64,000 nt of DNA from Bradyrhizobium sp. AZCC 2176 (GTDB lineage Bacteria > Pseudomonadota > Alphaproteobacteria > Rhizobiales > Xanthobacteraceae), in assembly GCF_036924645.1 (NCBI RefSeq), contig NZ_JAZHRX010000001.1:5297501-5361500 (forward strand), in the 5' to 3' direction. The translations under genes and the position numbers were made by a program. The notes beneath the pieces are model-generated. The model searched no databases. It was not told the DNA's origin and saw only the letters and a program-made list of their open reading frames with translations. This document shows positions 1 through 10,104 of the stretch, piece after piece (position 1 is the stretch's first letter; each line of letters opens with the position of its first letter).

Positions 1-1
1 G

Positions 2-883
<882 letters not shown>

Positions 884-915
884 TCGCCTCGCAAAAGCTC
901 ACGCATCGACAAACG

Positions 916-946
916 AAAACCCCGGAGCGAAAGCTTCGGGGTTTTT
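916..946 (+). terminator. Intrinsic terminator after the TRAP binding-protein gene
   Basis: The stem AAAACCCCGGAGC pairs with GCTTCGGGGTTTT around a GAAA loop, followed by further T. It starts about 30 bases after the stop codon. Runs of A and T on both sides make it likely to work in both directions. It is also the landmark beside which the group IIC intron is inserted. Confidence 0.85.
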
Positions 947-1369
947 AGTTGTGTGCCGAGTATGAACGACAGCTTGGAGGTGGAAGTCCTCTGTCTAGCC
1001 TGATGACGGCGAAGGACTAGCGAAGCGCAAGGGCGTCACCGCGAGGTGGGGTCTGAAGAAAGCGTGGAGCAAAGCCGCGGCCCGATGGACAAACACCGGA
1101 TAACGAGGCCTGCCCGGCCGGACGAGCGAGCAGCCAATCGCGAAGTCCATGGTCATCAAAGGTCGGGGTGGTAGATCCGGCGGGCGTGCGGTGAAGGCGG
1201 TCGGTCTTACCTCGGGAGGTCTGCGCTGCGTCCCAGCTTTGGGACTGAGGCCGCCGCAAGGCGGCCTGACCGCAGCGCAGAAGTCAGCAGAGGGCGTAGT
1301 AGGCGGCAGCGCGCCGCCGAAGGCCTGAACGGTGGAAGCGGTTAGTAGAGCGGCGATCTCGTGCGAGCC

Positions 1370-2746
1370 ATGCGGCAGAAGAACCAGGTCGAGCTGAACT
1401 TGGGCACCGGAGCGGAGGGTGAAGCCCGAAGCGCCGCCGCCCGAGAGCCCGAAGCGCGCCCGGCGAGAGCCTGTCCCGAACGCCCGGCGGTTGCGGGACC
1501 GTCGATGGAAGACGTGGTTGAGCGTGAGAACCTGAAGAAAGCGTTGGCGCGAGTGAAGCGCAACAAAGGTACGGCAGGCATTGACGGTATGAATGTCGAT
1601 GACTTGTCGGCCTACCTGAAGGAGCACTGGCCTACGGTTCGGGTCCAGTTGCTTGAAGGCATCTACAAGCCGCAGCCGGTGTGGCGCGTCGAGATACCGA
1701 AGCCGTCGGGTGGCATGCGGCTGCTCGGCATTCCGACGGTGCTCGACCGCTTTATCCAGCAGGCGGTGATGCAGGTGCTGCAAGCCGACTGGGACGGAAC
1801 GTTCTCCGAGACGAGCTTCGGCTTCCGGCCGAAGCGCTCGGCGCATCAGGCGGTAGAGCGGGCGCAGACGTATATTGCGTCCGGACACGCCATCGTCGTG
1901 GACATCGACCTGGAGAAGTTCTTCGACCGGGTCAACCACGATATCCTGATGGGGCTTGTTGCCAAGCGGGTTGCCGACAAACGCATCCTGAAGCTGATCC
2001 GCGGCTTTCTGACCGCGGGTGCGATGGAAGGAGGCCTTGTCAGCCCGACGGAGGAAGGCACGCCGCAGGGTGGGCCGCTCTCGCCGCTGTTGTCGAACCT
2101 GATGCTGGATGTGCTGGACAAGGAACTGGAGAAACGCGGCCATCGCTTCGTGCGCTACGCCGACGATTGCAACATCTATGTGCGCAGTCAGAAGGCGGGC
2201 GAGCGGGTGCTGGCCGGGATCGAGCGGTTCATCGAGAAGCGCCTCAAGCTCAAGGTCAACAAAGCCAAGAGTGCGGTTGCCAAACCGAGCGTTCGCAAGT
2301 TCCTGGGCTTCAGCTACACGAGTGGACGAAAGCCGCGACGGCGCGTTGCGCCGCAGGCCATCGCCCGCTTCAAGGCGAGAATTCGGGAGCTGACGCGGCG
2401 CACGCGTGGACGAAGCCTTGCGCAGATCGTCAAGGAGCTGTCGGTCTACCTCATCGGGTGGCGGGGTTACTTCGGCTTCTGCCAAACCCCGTCGGTGTTG
2501 CGCGCGCTTGAGGAATGGATCAGGCGGCGGTTGCGCGCCATCGCCTGGAAGCAATGGAAGTGTGGACCTGCTCGCTTTGCCGAGCTGCGACGCTGCGGCG
2601 TCGGCCGGGACCTGGCGGCGCGAACCGCCGGAAGCCCGCGTGGCCCTTGGCGGCTCGCAAGCAGCCCCGCGCTCACCACTGCAATGCCAATTGCTTTCTT
2701 CGGTTCACTCGGCCTGACTTCCATCACAGAACTACGACATGCATAA
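1370..2746 (+). CDS. ltrA: Group II intron reverse transcriptase/maturase
   Basis: This is the intron-encoded protein of about 458 residues. RT blocks run from RVKRNKGTAGIDGMN (block 0/1) through SFGFRPKRSAHQAV and VDIDLEKFFDRVNHD to the catalytic YADD at residues 263-266. The GTPQGGPLSPLLSN motif is also present. The C-terminal maturase (X) domain contains the WRGYFGFCQTP and IRRRLRAIAWKQWK segments. No HNH endonuclease domain follows, which is normal for class C, whose members use terminator hairpins or single-stranded DNA as target. An ATG at 1370 was chosen; an in-frame GTG lies at 1361. All key residues are present, so the element may still be active, but that has not been shown. Confidence 0.93.
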   Translation: MRQKNQVELNLGTGAEGEARSAAAREPEARPARACPERPAVAGPSMEDVVERENLKKALARVKRNKGTAGIDGMNVDDLSAYLKEHWPTVRVQLLEGIYKPQPVWRVEIPKPSGGMRLLGIPTVLDRFIQQAVMQVLQADWDGTFSETSFGFRPKRSAHQAVERAQTYIASGHAIVVDIDLEKFFDRVNHDILMGLVAKRVADKRILKLIRGFLTAGAMEGGLVSPTEEGTPQGGPLSPLLSNLMLDVLDKELEKRGHRFVRYADDCNIYVRSQKAGERVLAGIERFIEKRLKLKVNKAKSAVAKPSVRKFLGFSYTSGRKPRRRVAPQAIARFKARIRELTRRTRGRSLAQIVKELSVYLIGWRGYFGFCQTPSVLRALEEWIRRRLRAIAWKQWKCGPARFAELRRCGVGRDLAARTAGSPRGPWRLASSPALTTAMPIAFFGSLGLTSITELRHA

Positions 2747-2754
2747 TCCACCGA

Positions 2755-2786
2755 ACCGCCGTATACGGACCCGTACGTACGGTGGT
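2755..2786 (+). ncRNA. Group II intron domain V
   Basis: This 32-base hairpin has the terminal pairs ACCGCC/GGTGGT and the loop region GGACCC, and is the catalytic core of the intron RNA. The triad reads CGC rather than the common AGC, as in class C introns such as that of Oceanobacillus iheyensis. It follows the maturase stop at 2746 by eight bases and precedes domain VI. Confidence 0.8.
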
Positions 2787-2851
2787 GTGGGAGGGGAGGA
2801 GCCGAGAGGCTCCCCCCTATCCCGATCTTCTCTGCGAAAAAAGGTGACGCG

Positions 2852-4507
2852 CTACTGTTTCGGTCCGCCGAAATCCAGCGGCGGCATCTCGATCTGCGGT
2901 ACCTCGATCTTGATCGTGTTCGGATCGACCGTCGATGCCGTACCCTTGTAGTGCATCACCATCTGCGGGAACGCGATCACCAACAGCACCATGATGACCT
3001 GGATCACGACGAACGGCACGGCGCCCCAATAGATCTGGCCGGTCGTGACAGCATCCATGCGCTTGCCTGTCACACGATCGAGGTAGGATTCCTTTGGCGC
3101 CACCGAGCGCAAATAGAACAATGCGAACCCGAACGGTGGATGCATGAATGACGTCTGCATGTTGACGCCGAGAATCACGCCGAACCAGATCAGGTCGATG
3201 CCGAGTTTTTCCGCCACCGGCCCGAGCAGCGGGATGATGATGAAGGCGAGTTCGAAGAAGTCGAGGAAGAAGGCGAGAACGAAGACAAGCGCGTTGACGA
3301 AAATGAGGAAGCCGACCTGGCCGCCGGGGAGGGAAGTCAGCAGATGCTCGACCCACACATGGCCGTTCACGCCGTAGAAGGTCAGCGAGAACACCCGCGC
3401 ACCGATCAGGATGAAGACGACGAAGGCGGAAAGCTTCGCGGTCGATTCCGTGGCTTGCCGGATCAGGTCCCAGCTTAGCCGTCGCTTGGCGGCGCCGAGA
3501 ATGATCGCACCGGCCGCCCCCATGGCGCCGCCCTCGGTAGGGGTTGCGATGCCGATGAAAATCGTACCGAGCACGAGGAAGATCAGGAACAGCGGCGGCA
3601 CCATCACAAATGTCGTTTGCTGCGCCATCGCCGACAGGAAGCGGAAACCGGTGAATCTGTGGGTCAGCCAGTTCACGACCGCCACGAAGAAAGCGAACAG
3701 GATGCCATAGAACATGCTGAGCACGACGTAGTCGGCGCCGCGGGCCTCCGAACTGCGCATCATCAACCAGCCGAACACGCAACTGGCGATAAAAAGCACG
3801 CCGAGGGACGATAGTCCGCGGCTGCCGTCCTTTTCCCGGAAGCCAATGGCCTCCGCCGGCAGCCCCGGAGCCGCCTTCGGGAAGATCATCGTCACGAGAA
3901 AGGCATATCCGGCATACAGCCCCGCAAGCACCATGCCCGGGATGAAGGCGCCTTCGTACATGTCGCCGACCGACTTGCCGAGCTGGTCGGCCATCACGAT
4001 CAGAACCAGCGAAGGCGGAATGATTTGCGCCAACGTGCCTGAGGCCGCGATGATGCCCGTCGCCATCCGGCGGTCGTAGCCATAGCGCAACATGATCGGC
4101 AGCGAGATCAGGCCCATCGAGATCACGGAAGCGGCAACGACGCCGGTGGTAGCAGCGAGCAGGGCGCCGACGAACACGACGGCATAGGCGAGACCGCCGC
4201 GGATGGTGCCGAACAATTGTCCGATGGTATCGAGCAAGTCCTCGGCCATGCCGGATCGCTCCAGCACCAATCCCATGAATGTAAAGAACGGGATCGCGAG
4301 CAGCGTGTCGTTGTTCATCACGCCGTAAACGCGCTCAGGGAGAGCTTGCAGGAAGTCCGGCCGGAACTCTCCGAGTTGGATGCCGGCGATAGCGAAAAGC
4401 AGGCCGACCGCGCCGAGTGAAAACGCCGCCGGATAGCCAAGCAGCAGCATGATCACCAGCGCCGTGAACATGATCGGAGCCATGTTGGCGATAAGAAAGG
4501 CTGTCAT
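2852..4507 (-). CDS. dctM: TRAP transporter large permease subunit (DctM)
   Basis: This 551-residue, very hydrophobic protein is the ion-coupled transport subunit of a TRAP system. The N-terminus (ANMAPIMFTALVIMLLLGYPAAF) is a typical first DctM helix. It is followed by the conserved LLAIPFFTFMG, the PPSLVLIVMADQLGKSVGDMY segment and the ATPTEGGAMGA motif. It is longer than the usual ~430 residues because of an insertion of extra hydrophobic segments in the middle, a feature shared with the second copy at 5.3-6.9 kb. An SD-like GAGGACAAGAG stands just before the ATG. The small subunit lies 28 bases upstream in the same operon. The 3' end faces the group II intron. Confidence 0.93.
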   Translation of the reverse strand: MTAFLIANMAPIMFTALVIMLLLGYPAAFSLGAVGLLFAIAGIQLGEFRPDFLQALPERVYGVMNNDTLLAIPFFTFMGLVLERSGMAEDLLDTIGQLFGTIRGGLAYAVVFVGALLAATTGVVAASVISMGLISLPIMLRYGYDRRMATGIIAASGTLAQIIPPSLVLIVMADQLGKSVGDMYEGAFIPGMVLAGLYAGYAFLVTMIFPKAAPGLPAEAIGFREKDGSRGLSSLGVLFIASCVFGWLMMRSSEARGADYVVLSMFYGILFAFFVAVVNWLTHRFTGFRFLSAMAQQTTFVMVPPLFLIFLVLGTIFIGIATPTEGGAMGAAGAIILGAAKRRLSWDLIRQATESTAKLSAFVVFILIGARVFSLTFYGVNGHVWVEHLLTSLPGGQVGFLIFVNALVFVLAFFLDFFELAFIIIPLLGPVAEKLGIDLIWFGVILGVNMQTSFMHPPFGFALFYLRSVAPKESYLDRVTGKRMDAVTTGQIYWGAVPFVVIQVIMVLLVIAFPQMVMHYKGTASTVDPNTIKIEVPQIEMPPLDFGGPKQ

Positions 4508-4535
4508 CTCTTGTCCTCTGCCACCGCGTCTGCGA

Positions 4536-5117
4536 TCAGCGTTTTTCGATCGCCTCGACCAGGTGTTCGACCTCGGCCTCGATCGGGTTCACCTGTGATG
4601 CGTGCGGATCCGGAATAAGGCCGCGCATCACGGCAATGCGCTTGATCAGCTCGGAGATGCCCTGAACCAGCAAGAACACGAATCCGATGATAACCAGCGA
4701 TTTGGCGGGCCATTGCGGAAGCCCGCCTGCGTTGCCCGATTGCTCGTTGACCTCGAACGAGCGCATAAAGAACGGGCCGCCGGTGATGATCATGACGATG
4801 CACAGCGGCATCAGAAAGAACGCGTGCCCAACGACATCGATCACGTTGCGTGCGGTCTTCGGCAGCGCATTACTGACGATGTCGATCCGGATGTGTTCAT
4901 TGTCGAGCAAAGTCCACGGCGAGCAAAGCAGAAAGACGATGCTGAAGAGCACCCATTGAAGCTCCAGCCATGAATTGGAAGAAATGTCGAACGTCTTGCG
5001 CATGACGGCATTGACGGCCGATATCACCACGGCGACGAGAATCAGCCACGCCAGGCGCTTACCCGTCCACCGCGTGAACGCGTCGATTCCACGGCTCAAT
5101 TTCAAGAGCGCTTGCAA
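4536..5117 (-). CDS. dctQ: TRAP transporter small permease subunit (DctQ)
   Basis: This four-helix protein of about 193 residues has the DctQ hallmarks: SSNSWLELQWVLFSIVFLL, the NEHIRIDI motif after helix two, and WPAKSLVIIGFVFLLVQGISE in the last helix. It pairs with the large permease that begins 28 bases downstream. I prefer a TTG start at 5117 because GGGGAGGA lies about seven bases upstream. The frame remains open to an ATG at 5195, which would add 26 residues without membrane character. The C-terminal tail is hydrophilic and glutamate-rich. The partner binding protein is not next to it on this strand. Confidence 0.88.
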   Translation of the reverse strand: MQALLKLSRGIDAFTRWTGKRLAWLILVAVVISAVNAVMRKTFDISSNSWLELQWVLFSIVFLLCSPWTLLDNEHIRIDIVSNALPKTARNVIDVVGHAFFLMPLCIVMIITGGPFFMRSFEVNEQSGNAGGLPQWPAKSLVIIGFVFLLVQGISELIKRIAVMRGLIPDPHASQVNPIEAEVEHLVEAIEKR

Positions 5118-5323
5118 CGGCAATCCTCCCCAATTCGCATCTGCAGTCTTGACGGTACCCGTCGGGCACTGCGGCCTATCCAGCCCCGCTAGCATGAAGC
5201 CGTTGCACCAAACCAGCGGGCGAAGCAGCCGTCAATTGGAAGTTTGTTGATATTGAAAGGGAATTAGCCCTGTGGATCGGGGTCATCCACCCCCGGGCGC
5301 CGGCCTGTCCGGGCCCGCGGTCG

Positions 5324-6928
5324 CTATTGCTTTTGAGGGCCGAAATCCAGCGGCGGCGGGAGCTCGATTTCCGGCACCACGATCTTGACCTTGCTGAGAT
5401 CGACGTCGAGCGGCTTGTCGAGCAGAGCCGTTACCGTGACGGGGAAGGCGATCACGATCGCCACCATGATCGCCTGCAGGCCGATCCAGGGCAGGGCGCC
5501 CCAATAGATGTCGGAGCTCTTCACTTCCTTGGGCGCAACCCCGCGTAGATAAAACAGCGCGAAGCCGAACGGCGGATGCAGGAACGACGTCTGCATGTTG
5601 ACGCAGAGCATGACACCGAACCAGATCAGCGCGGCATCGGGGCCGACGACCGGCGCCAGCACCTTCTGGGCGATCGGCGCCACCATCGGCAGGATGATGA
5701 AGGCGATCTCGAAGAAGTCGAGGAAGAACGCCAGGAAGAAGATGAAGAGGTTGATGAAGATCAGGAAGCCCCAGACGCCGCCGGGAAGCGTGGTCAGATG
5801 GTGCTCGAGCCAGACGCCGCCGGAGACGCCGAGGAACACCACCGAGAAGCAGGTCGAACCGATCAGGATGAACACCACCATGGTGGAGAGGCGCATCGTC
5901 GATTCGTAGCCCTGCTTGATCAGGTCGCGCAGGTCCGGAATGCGGACGGCTTCGAGGCAGAGCCAGACGACGGCGAGATAGACCACCGCGAAGGTCAGCT
6001 TGAACAGCTTTCCTTCGCCGAGCAGGACGCCGACAATGGCGCCGACGCCGGTGGCGGCGATGCCGATCAGCAGCATCTTGTGCCCCTTGCTGCTCAGCTC
6101 CTTGTGGTGAATCGCGGCGAGCACGATGGCGCCGATCGCGCCCATCGCGCCGGCTTCCGTCGGGGTCGCCAGGCCGAGCATCATGGTGCCGAGCACCACG
6201 AAGATCAGCACGGCCGACGGGATGATGCCCATCAGGCATTTGCGCCAGAGCGGCCAACCGGTCAGCGTCCGCGCTTCCTTGGGCACGGCCGGCACGTGAT
6301 GGGGCAGGAAGAGCCCGAGAAAGAACGTGTAGCCGGCGAACAGGGCGATCTGGAGCAGCGACGGCCCCCAGGCGCCGAGATACATGTCGCCGACCGACTT
6401 GCCGAGTTGGTCGGCCATCACGATCAGCACCAGCGAGGGCGGCACCAGTTGGGTGATGGTGCCGGATGCGGCGAGCACGCCGGTGATGTAGCGTACGTTG
6501 TAGCCGTAGCGCAGCATCACCGGCATCGAGATCAGCGCCATGGCGATGACCTGCGCCGCCACCGTGCCGGTAATCGCGCCGAGGATGAAGCCGACGATGA
6601 TGACGGAATAGCCGAGGCCGCCGCGGATCGGGCCGAACAACTGGCCCATCGAATCCAGCATGTCTTCGGCGAGCCCGCATCGCTCGAGGACCGAACCCAT
6701 GAAGGTGAAGAAGGGGATCGCGAGCAGCAATTCGTTGGAAAGCACACTGCCGAAAATGCGGCCCGGAATGGCCTGCAGGAAGTTCATGTCGAAGAAGCCG
6801 AGATAGATCGACAGGAACCCGAACGACAGCCCGAGCGCGGCCAGCGTGAACGCCACCGGAAAGCCGATCAGCATGGCCAGAATCAGGCCGCCGAACATCA
6901 GCGGCGGCATCATCTCCAGCGTGATCAT
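5324..6928 (-). CDS. dctM: TRAP transporter large permease subunit (DctM), second copy
   Basis: This 534-residue large permease is clearly paralogous to the product at 2852-4507, with the same insertion and nearly the same C-terminal end (PPLDFGPQKQ against PPLDFGGPKQ). Conserved blocks include LLLAIPFFTFMGSVLERCGLAEDMLDSMGQLFG, split across helices, plus PPSLVLIVMADQLGKS and GLATPTEAGAMGAIG. The start is the ATG at 6928, which overlaps the stop of the small subunit as ATGA and indicates translational coupling. The reading frame stays open further upstream, inside the small-subunit gene, but those residues are an arginine-rich shadow. The gene ends 128 bases before the other small-permease ORF. 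Confidence 0.93.
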   Translation of the reverse strand: MITLEMMPPLMFGGLILAMLIGFPVAFTLAALGLSFGFLSIYLGFFDMNFLQAIPGRIFGSVLSNELLLAIPFFTFMGSVLERCGLAEDMLDSMGQLFGPIRGGLGYSVIIVGFILGAITGTVAAQVIAMALISMPVMLRYGYNVRYITGVLAASGTITQLVPPSLVLIVMADQLGKSVGDMYLGAWGPSLLQIALFAGYTFFLGLFLPHHVPAVPKEARTLTGWPLWRKCLMGIIPSAVLIFVVLGTMMLGLATPTEAGAMGAIGAIVLAAIHHKELSSKGHKMLLIGIAATGVGAIVGVLLGEGKLFKLTFAVVYLAVVWLCLEAVRIPDLRDLIKQGYESTMRLSTMVVFILIGSTCFSVVFLGVSGGVWLEHHLTTLPGGVWGFLIFINLFIFFLAFFLDFFEIAFIILPMVAPIAQKVLAPVVGPDAALIWFGVMLCVNMQTSFLHPPFGFALFYLRGVAPKEVKSSDIYWGALPWIGLQAIMVAIVIAFPVTVTALLDKPLDVDLSKVKIVVPEIELPPPLDFGPQKQ

Positions 6929-7464
6929 TGGGTAGGCCTCTCGTATTTCGCATCGATCACGACGTAACCCTTCAGCGCAGCGATGCGCTTGATCACCTCG
7001 GAGACGCCTTGCAGCGCCAGAAAAACGAAGCCCACGGGAACGACAGCCTTGATCGGCCAACGAATCAGGCCGCCGGCATTGCTCGAGGTTTCGCCGACTT
7101 CGTAGGCCTGCATGAAGAACGGCCACGACAGATAGCTGAGCAGCAGGCAGGACGGGATCAGGAAGCAAAGCGTGCCGATCAGGTCGAGCCAGAGCTGGCC
7201 GCGCTCGGACAGCGTCAGATAGAGAATTTCGACGCGAACATGCTCGTTCTTCTTGAAGGTATAGGAGGCGCCGAACATCACGAAGACGGCGAACATGTAC
7301 CACTGCAATTCGAGCCAGGCGTTGGAGCTGTAGCCGAACGCGTAGCGGATCATGGCGTTGGCGGCGCTCACGACGCAGGCTGCGAGCACGAGCCAGTTGC
7401 AGACGCCGCCTAGTTTCTCATTGAGCCAATCGATTGAATTACTCAGTGCTAACAATGGGCGCAT
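6925..7464 (-). CDS. dctQ: TRAP transporter small permease subunit (DctQ), second copy
   Basis: This protein of 179 residues has four predicted helices and carries SSNAWLELQWYMFAVFVMFGASY, the KKNEHVRVEI motif and WPIKAVVPVGFVFLALQGVSEVIKR, all diagnostic of DctQ. The ATG at 7464 is preferred because GAGGAGAG lies a few bases upstream; an in-frame ATG at 7482 would give 185 residues. Its stop overlaps the start of the large subunit by four bases. This looks like the first gene of the minus-strand run of four TRAP permease genes. Confidence 0.9.
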   Translation of the reverse strand: MRPLLALSNSIDWLNEKLGGVCNWLVLAACVVSAANAMIRYAFGYSSNAWLELQWYMFAVFVMFGASYTFKKNEHVRVEILYLTLSERGQLWLDLIGTLCFLIPSCLLLSYLSWPFFMQAYEVGETSSNAGGLIRWPIKAVVPVGFVFLALQGVSEVIKRIAALKGYVVIDAKYERPTQ

Positions 7465-7821
7465 TACGCTCTCCTCGGACACGTCATCGACGCGCCGGAT
7501 TTTTCATTGATATTGCATCGCAGCCCCCAGCCAGGCACGCAGAGCCGCCGCCGCTCGGCGGGCGCGCGGGTTCGTTCCGGCGCGAAAAGCGCGCGGATCC
7601 ACAGCTCATTCGCTGGAGCAATTGCAACGATAGTCCCCCCAAATCTCGCGCTTACTGCCGTCTTGACTGCATCTTGAAGATGCAGCGGCCTGTTCCGGCC
7701 GTGCTGGCGTGAAAGCAGGCGCACCATTTCAGTGGGGCGGGGCGGCGTCAATTGGGGAATGGAAAATCGGCGCGCAGGGTCAATTTATTGCGCGGAAGGC
7801 CTTAACCGCGCACCGAAAATT
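7465..7821. other. Intergenic region upstream of the TRAP permease operon
   Basis: This stretch of about 357 bases lies between the first small-permease gene and the end of moaA, both on the minus strand. It should hold the promoter of the permease operon. I see no convincing -35/-10 pair, no strong hairpin and no credible reading frame in it. Confidence 0.5.
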
Positions 7822-8856
7822 TCAACCGCCGGTAACGCTCATATGGCGGCTAACACTCGGACGGTTATGCCGGCGGTCGATGATGAAGTCGTGGCCCTTC
7901 GGCTTCAGCCCGATGGCGCGATCGATCGCGGCCGACAGCAGGTCGTCGTCGGCCGACGCCCGCAACGGTTTGCGCAAATCGGAGGCATCCTCGTGGCCGA
8001 GGCAAGTGTGCAGCGTGCCGGTACAGGTGATCCGTACCCGATTACAGGATTCGCAGAAATTATGCGTCATCGGCGTGATGAAGCCGAGCTTGCCGCCGGT
8101 TTCGCCGACCCGGACGTAGCGGGCGGGGCCGCCGGTATCTTCATCGAGGTCGGTCAGCGTGTAGTGCTGGGCGAGGCGGGCGCGCAGCAGCGACAGCGGC
8201 ACATACTGGTCGATGCGCCCTTCGCCGATGTCACCCATCGGCATGACTTCGATCAGCGTCAGCGCCATGCCCTTGCCGTGCGCCCATTCCATCAGCGCGG
8301 GGATTTCGTCCTCGTTCATGTTCTTCAGCGCCACCGCGTTGATCTTGACTGCGAGGCCTGCGCTGCGCGCGGCCTCGATGCCGGCCAACACTTTGTCCAG
8401 GTCGCCCCAGCGTGTGATGGCGCGGAACTTCTGCGCATCGAGCGTGTCGAGCGAGACGTTGACGCGGCGGACGCCGCAGTCGCGCAATTCGCCGGCAAAG
8501 CGCTCCAGTTGCGAAGCGTTGGTGGTCAGTGTCAGTTCATCAAGCGCGCCGCTCGAAAGATGCCGCGACAGCGAGCGCACCAGCGACATCACGTTGCGCC
8601 GGACCAGCGGCTCGCCGCCGGTGAGGCGGATCTTGCGCACGCCCTTGGCGATGAAGGCCGAGCACAGCCGGTCGAGTTCTTCCAGCGTCAGCAGGTCCTT
8701 CTTCGGCAGGAACGTCATGTCCTCGGACATGCAGTAGAAGCAGCGCAGGTCGCAGCGATCGGTCACCGACACGCGCAGGTACCGGATGGTCCGGCCGAAC
8801 GGATCGACCATCGGCTGGAACCGGTGATCGGATGAAGTCAATGAGGAACCGCTCAT
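7822..8856 (-). CDS. moaA: GTP 3',8-cyclase MoaA (molybdenum cofactor biosynthesis)
   Basis: This 344-residue radical SAM enzyme converts GTP to 3',8-cyclo-7,8-dihydro-GTP, the first step of molybdopterin synthesis. The N-terminal cluster motif CxxxCxxC is at Cys35, Cys39 and Cys42 ([11 protein letters not shown]). The SAM-binding GGEP segment follows, and the second cluster is [20 protein letters not shown] near the C-terminus. The chain ends in the conserved Gly-Gly tail needed for activity. The ATG at 8856 was chosen because AAGGCAGG precedes it; the open frame upstream is arginine-rich shadow. No moaC or other moa gene is adjacent, so the pathway is dispersed. Confidence 0.96.
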   Translation of the reverse strand: MSGSSLTSSDHRFQPMVDPFGRTIRYLRVSVTDRCDLRCFYCMSEDMTFLPKKDLLTLEELDRLCSAFIAKGVRKIRLTGGEPLVRRNVMSLVRSLSRHLSSGALDELTLTTNASQLERFAGELRDCGVRRVNVSLDTLDAQKFRAITRWGDLDKVLAGIEAARSAGLAVKINAVALKNMNEDEIPALMEWAHGKGMALTLIEVMPMGDIGEGRIDQYVPLSLLRARLAQHYTLTDLDEDTGGPARYVRVGETGGKLGFITPMTHNFCESCNRVRITCTGTLHTCLGHEDASDLRKPLRASADDDLLSAAIDRAIGLKPKGHDFIIDRRHNRPSVSRHMSVTGG

Positions 8857-8965
8857 AACCTGCCTTGCTGGTTTCGGCGCGGAGCTGCCCGCGAAGTCGC
8901 TAGCACAATCTAGGCACCTTCCAGCCCGCCTACAATCCGCAACCTGCCGAAGCTGGGCAGCGGGA

Positions 8966-9334
8966 TCAGCGCGCGGCGGGCTGCGCCGGGGCATGGTCTG
9001 GCGCGGCGGCCGCCTTGGGTGGCTTCGGCTGCTTCGGCCGCATCGGCTTGCGCACCCTCGGCGGCGGCGCGGCCGGCTTGAGCTCCGCGAAGACCGGGCT
9101 GGGCTCAATGATGGTCGTCGTCGCCGGCGAGGCAAAATCGCCGGGATTGCGGATCACCTGGACCGGAACCGTGACCGGCTGGAACTTGGGGCTCGCGAAG
9201 GTGACGGAGAAGCCGGCATCGGGTGCGGGTACGTCGATTGAGCAGGGGGTTCGCAGGCCGGCCCGAGCGAGGTCGTGGCATCCGCTCCACGGTTCCCAAA
9301 TGGTTAGCGCCGAATATTGGCGTTTTAGATACAT
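8966..9334 (-). CDS. Hypothetical proline-rich protein
   Basis: This 122-residue protein matches no family I recognise. The first two thirds are of mixed composition with a beta-rich look ([20 protein letters not shown]). The last 40 residues are a low-complexity proline/alanine/lysine tail ([20 protein letters not shown]). No clear signal peptide or membrane helix is visible and no ribosome-binding site stands out before the ATG, so the start could be wrong. It lies in the gap between gph and moaA, on the same strand as both. Confidence 0.5.
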   Translation of the reverse strand: MYLKRQYSALTIWEPWSGCHDLARAGLRTPCSIDVPAPDAGFSVTFASPKFQPVTVPVQVIRNPGDFASPATTTIIEPSPVFAELKPAAPPPRVRKPMRPKQPKPPKAAAAPDHAPAQPAAR

Positions 9335-9350
9335 CAGATAAATCAGATGG

Positions 9351-10037
9351 TTAGGATCGGGAAGGAACCTTGCTGAGGCTTTTAACTGCCGCCGGCAACT
9401 CGCGCATATGGCCGATCAGCCGGTCGGGCTTCAGTTCGGCGATCGGCACATCGGTGTAGCCGAACTCGACGCCGATCACGGGAATGCCGGCCCGTCTCGC
9501 CACGCCGACGTCGGGGCCGGCGTCCCCGACCATGATGGCCGCTGCCATATCGCCGCCCGCCCGCGCCACCGTCTGCTGCAGGATGATGGGATCGGGCTTG
9601 GAGACGCCGAACGTGTCGGCGCCGCAGATGGCGGAAAACCGTCCGCTCAGGCCCAATTGGTCGAGCAGCCGCTTCGATAGCCATTCCAGCTTGTTGGTGC
9701 ACACCGCAAAGCGGCAGCCCTGCGCCGCAAGCTCATCGAGGGCGGCTTCCAGCCCCTCGAACGCCCGCGAGGCGTCCGCAATGTGGGCGGCGTAATAGTC
9801 GATGAAATCGCGCATGAGGCGGTTGACGTCTTCCACGCTCATCGCGCGGCCTTCCAGCTCGAGCCCGCGCTCGATCAACTTGCGGGCGCCGGCGCCGATC
9901 ATGTTGCGCGCTGATTTCAGGGGCACGGGCGGCACGCCCGCGCGGTCGAGCGCGAAATTGAGCGCGGCAATCAGGTCGGGCGCGGTGTCGACCAGCGTAC
10001 CGTCGAGGTCGAAGACAACAGTGCGGGGAAGGGTCAT
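9351..10037 (-). CDS. gph: Phosphoglycolate phosphatase (HAD family)
   Basis: This 228-residue HAD-superfamily hydrolase dephosphorylates 2-phosphoglycolate from oxygenase activity or DNA repair. Motif I is VFDLDGTLVD with the nucleophile Asp10 and acid/base Asp12. Motif II is the CTNK segment, and motifs III/IV include SKPDP and MVGDAGPDVGVARRAG. The helical cap between motifs I and II has the size expected of Gph. Its start faces the SDR remnant at 10105 across a 67-base gap. Assignment within the HAD family rests on overall similarity, so a related sugar-phosphate phosphatase is possible. Confidence 0.88.
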   Translation of the reverse strand: MTLPRTVVFDLDGTLVDTAPDLIAALNFALDRAGVPPVPLKSARNMIGAGARKLIERGLELEGRAMSVEDVNRLMRDFIDYYAAHIADASRAFEGLEAALDELAAQGCRFAVCTNKLEWLSKRLLDQLGLSGRFSAICGADTFGVSKPDPIILQQTVARAGGDMAAAIMVGDAGPDVGVARRAGIPVIGVEFGYTDVPIAELKPDRLIGHMRELPAAVKSLSKVPSRS

Positions 10038-10104
10038 GGGAATTCGCTAGCGGCAGGCAAAGCATCGTGCAAGTAGGGAAGTACAAATCCCGGGAGGAAC
10101 CGCC

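Larger units (their letters stand above)
951..2826 (+). mobile_element. Group IIC (bacterial class C) intron, apparently intact
   Basis: The 5' end GTGTGCC and the following domain I sequence match the class C consensus. Domain V is visible near 2755-2786, with a CGC-type catalytic triad (ACCGCCGTATACGG paired to GTACGTACGGTGGT). Domain VI at about 2789-2826 has an unpaired A at 2819, seven bases before the 3' end, fitting a branch point. An intact reverse transcriptase lies between them. Class C introns are known to insert just downstream of intrinsic terminators in the sense orientation; here the 5' boundary is four bases past the terminator at 916-946. The exact ends (951 and 2826) are inferred from consensus and boundary logic. 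Confidence 0.88.

Noticed and set aside
5576..6967. Long plus-strand frame (463 codons) opposite the second DctM gene
   Set aside because: Its translation is Asp/Glu/Arg/His-rich without motifs, and it lies exactly antisense to a clear permease; it is a GC-bias shadow.
6929..7303. N-terminal extension of the second DctM protein
   Set aside because: The frame is open upstream but overlaps the DctQ gene, is arginine-rich, and the ATGA overlap at 6925-6928 gives a natural start.
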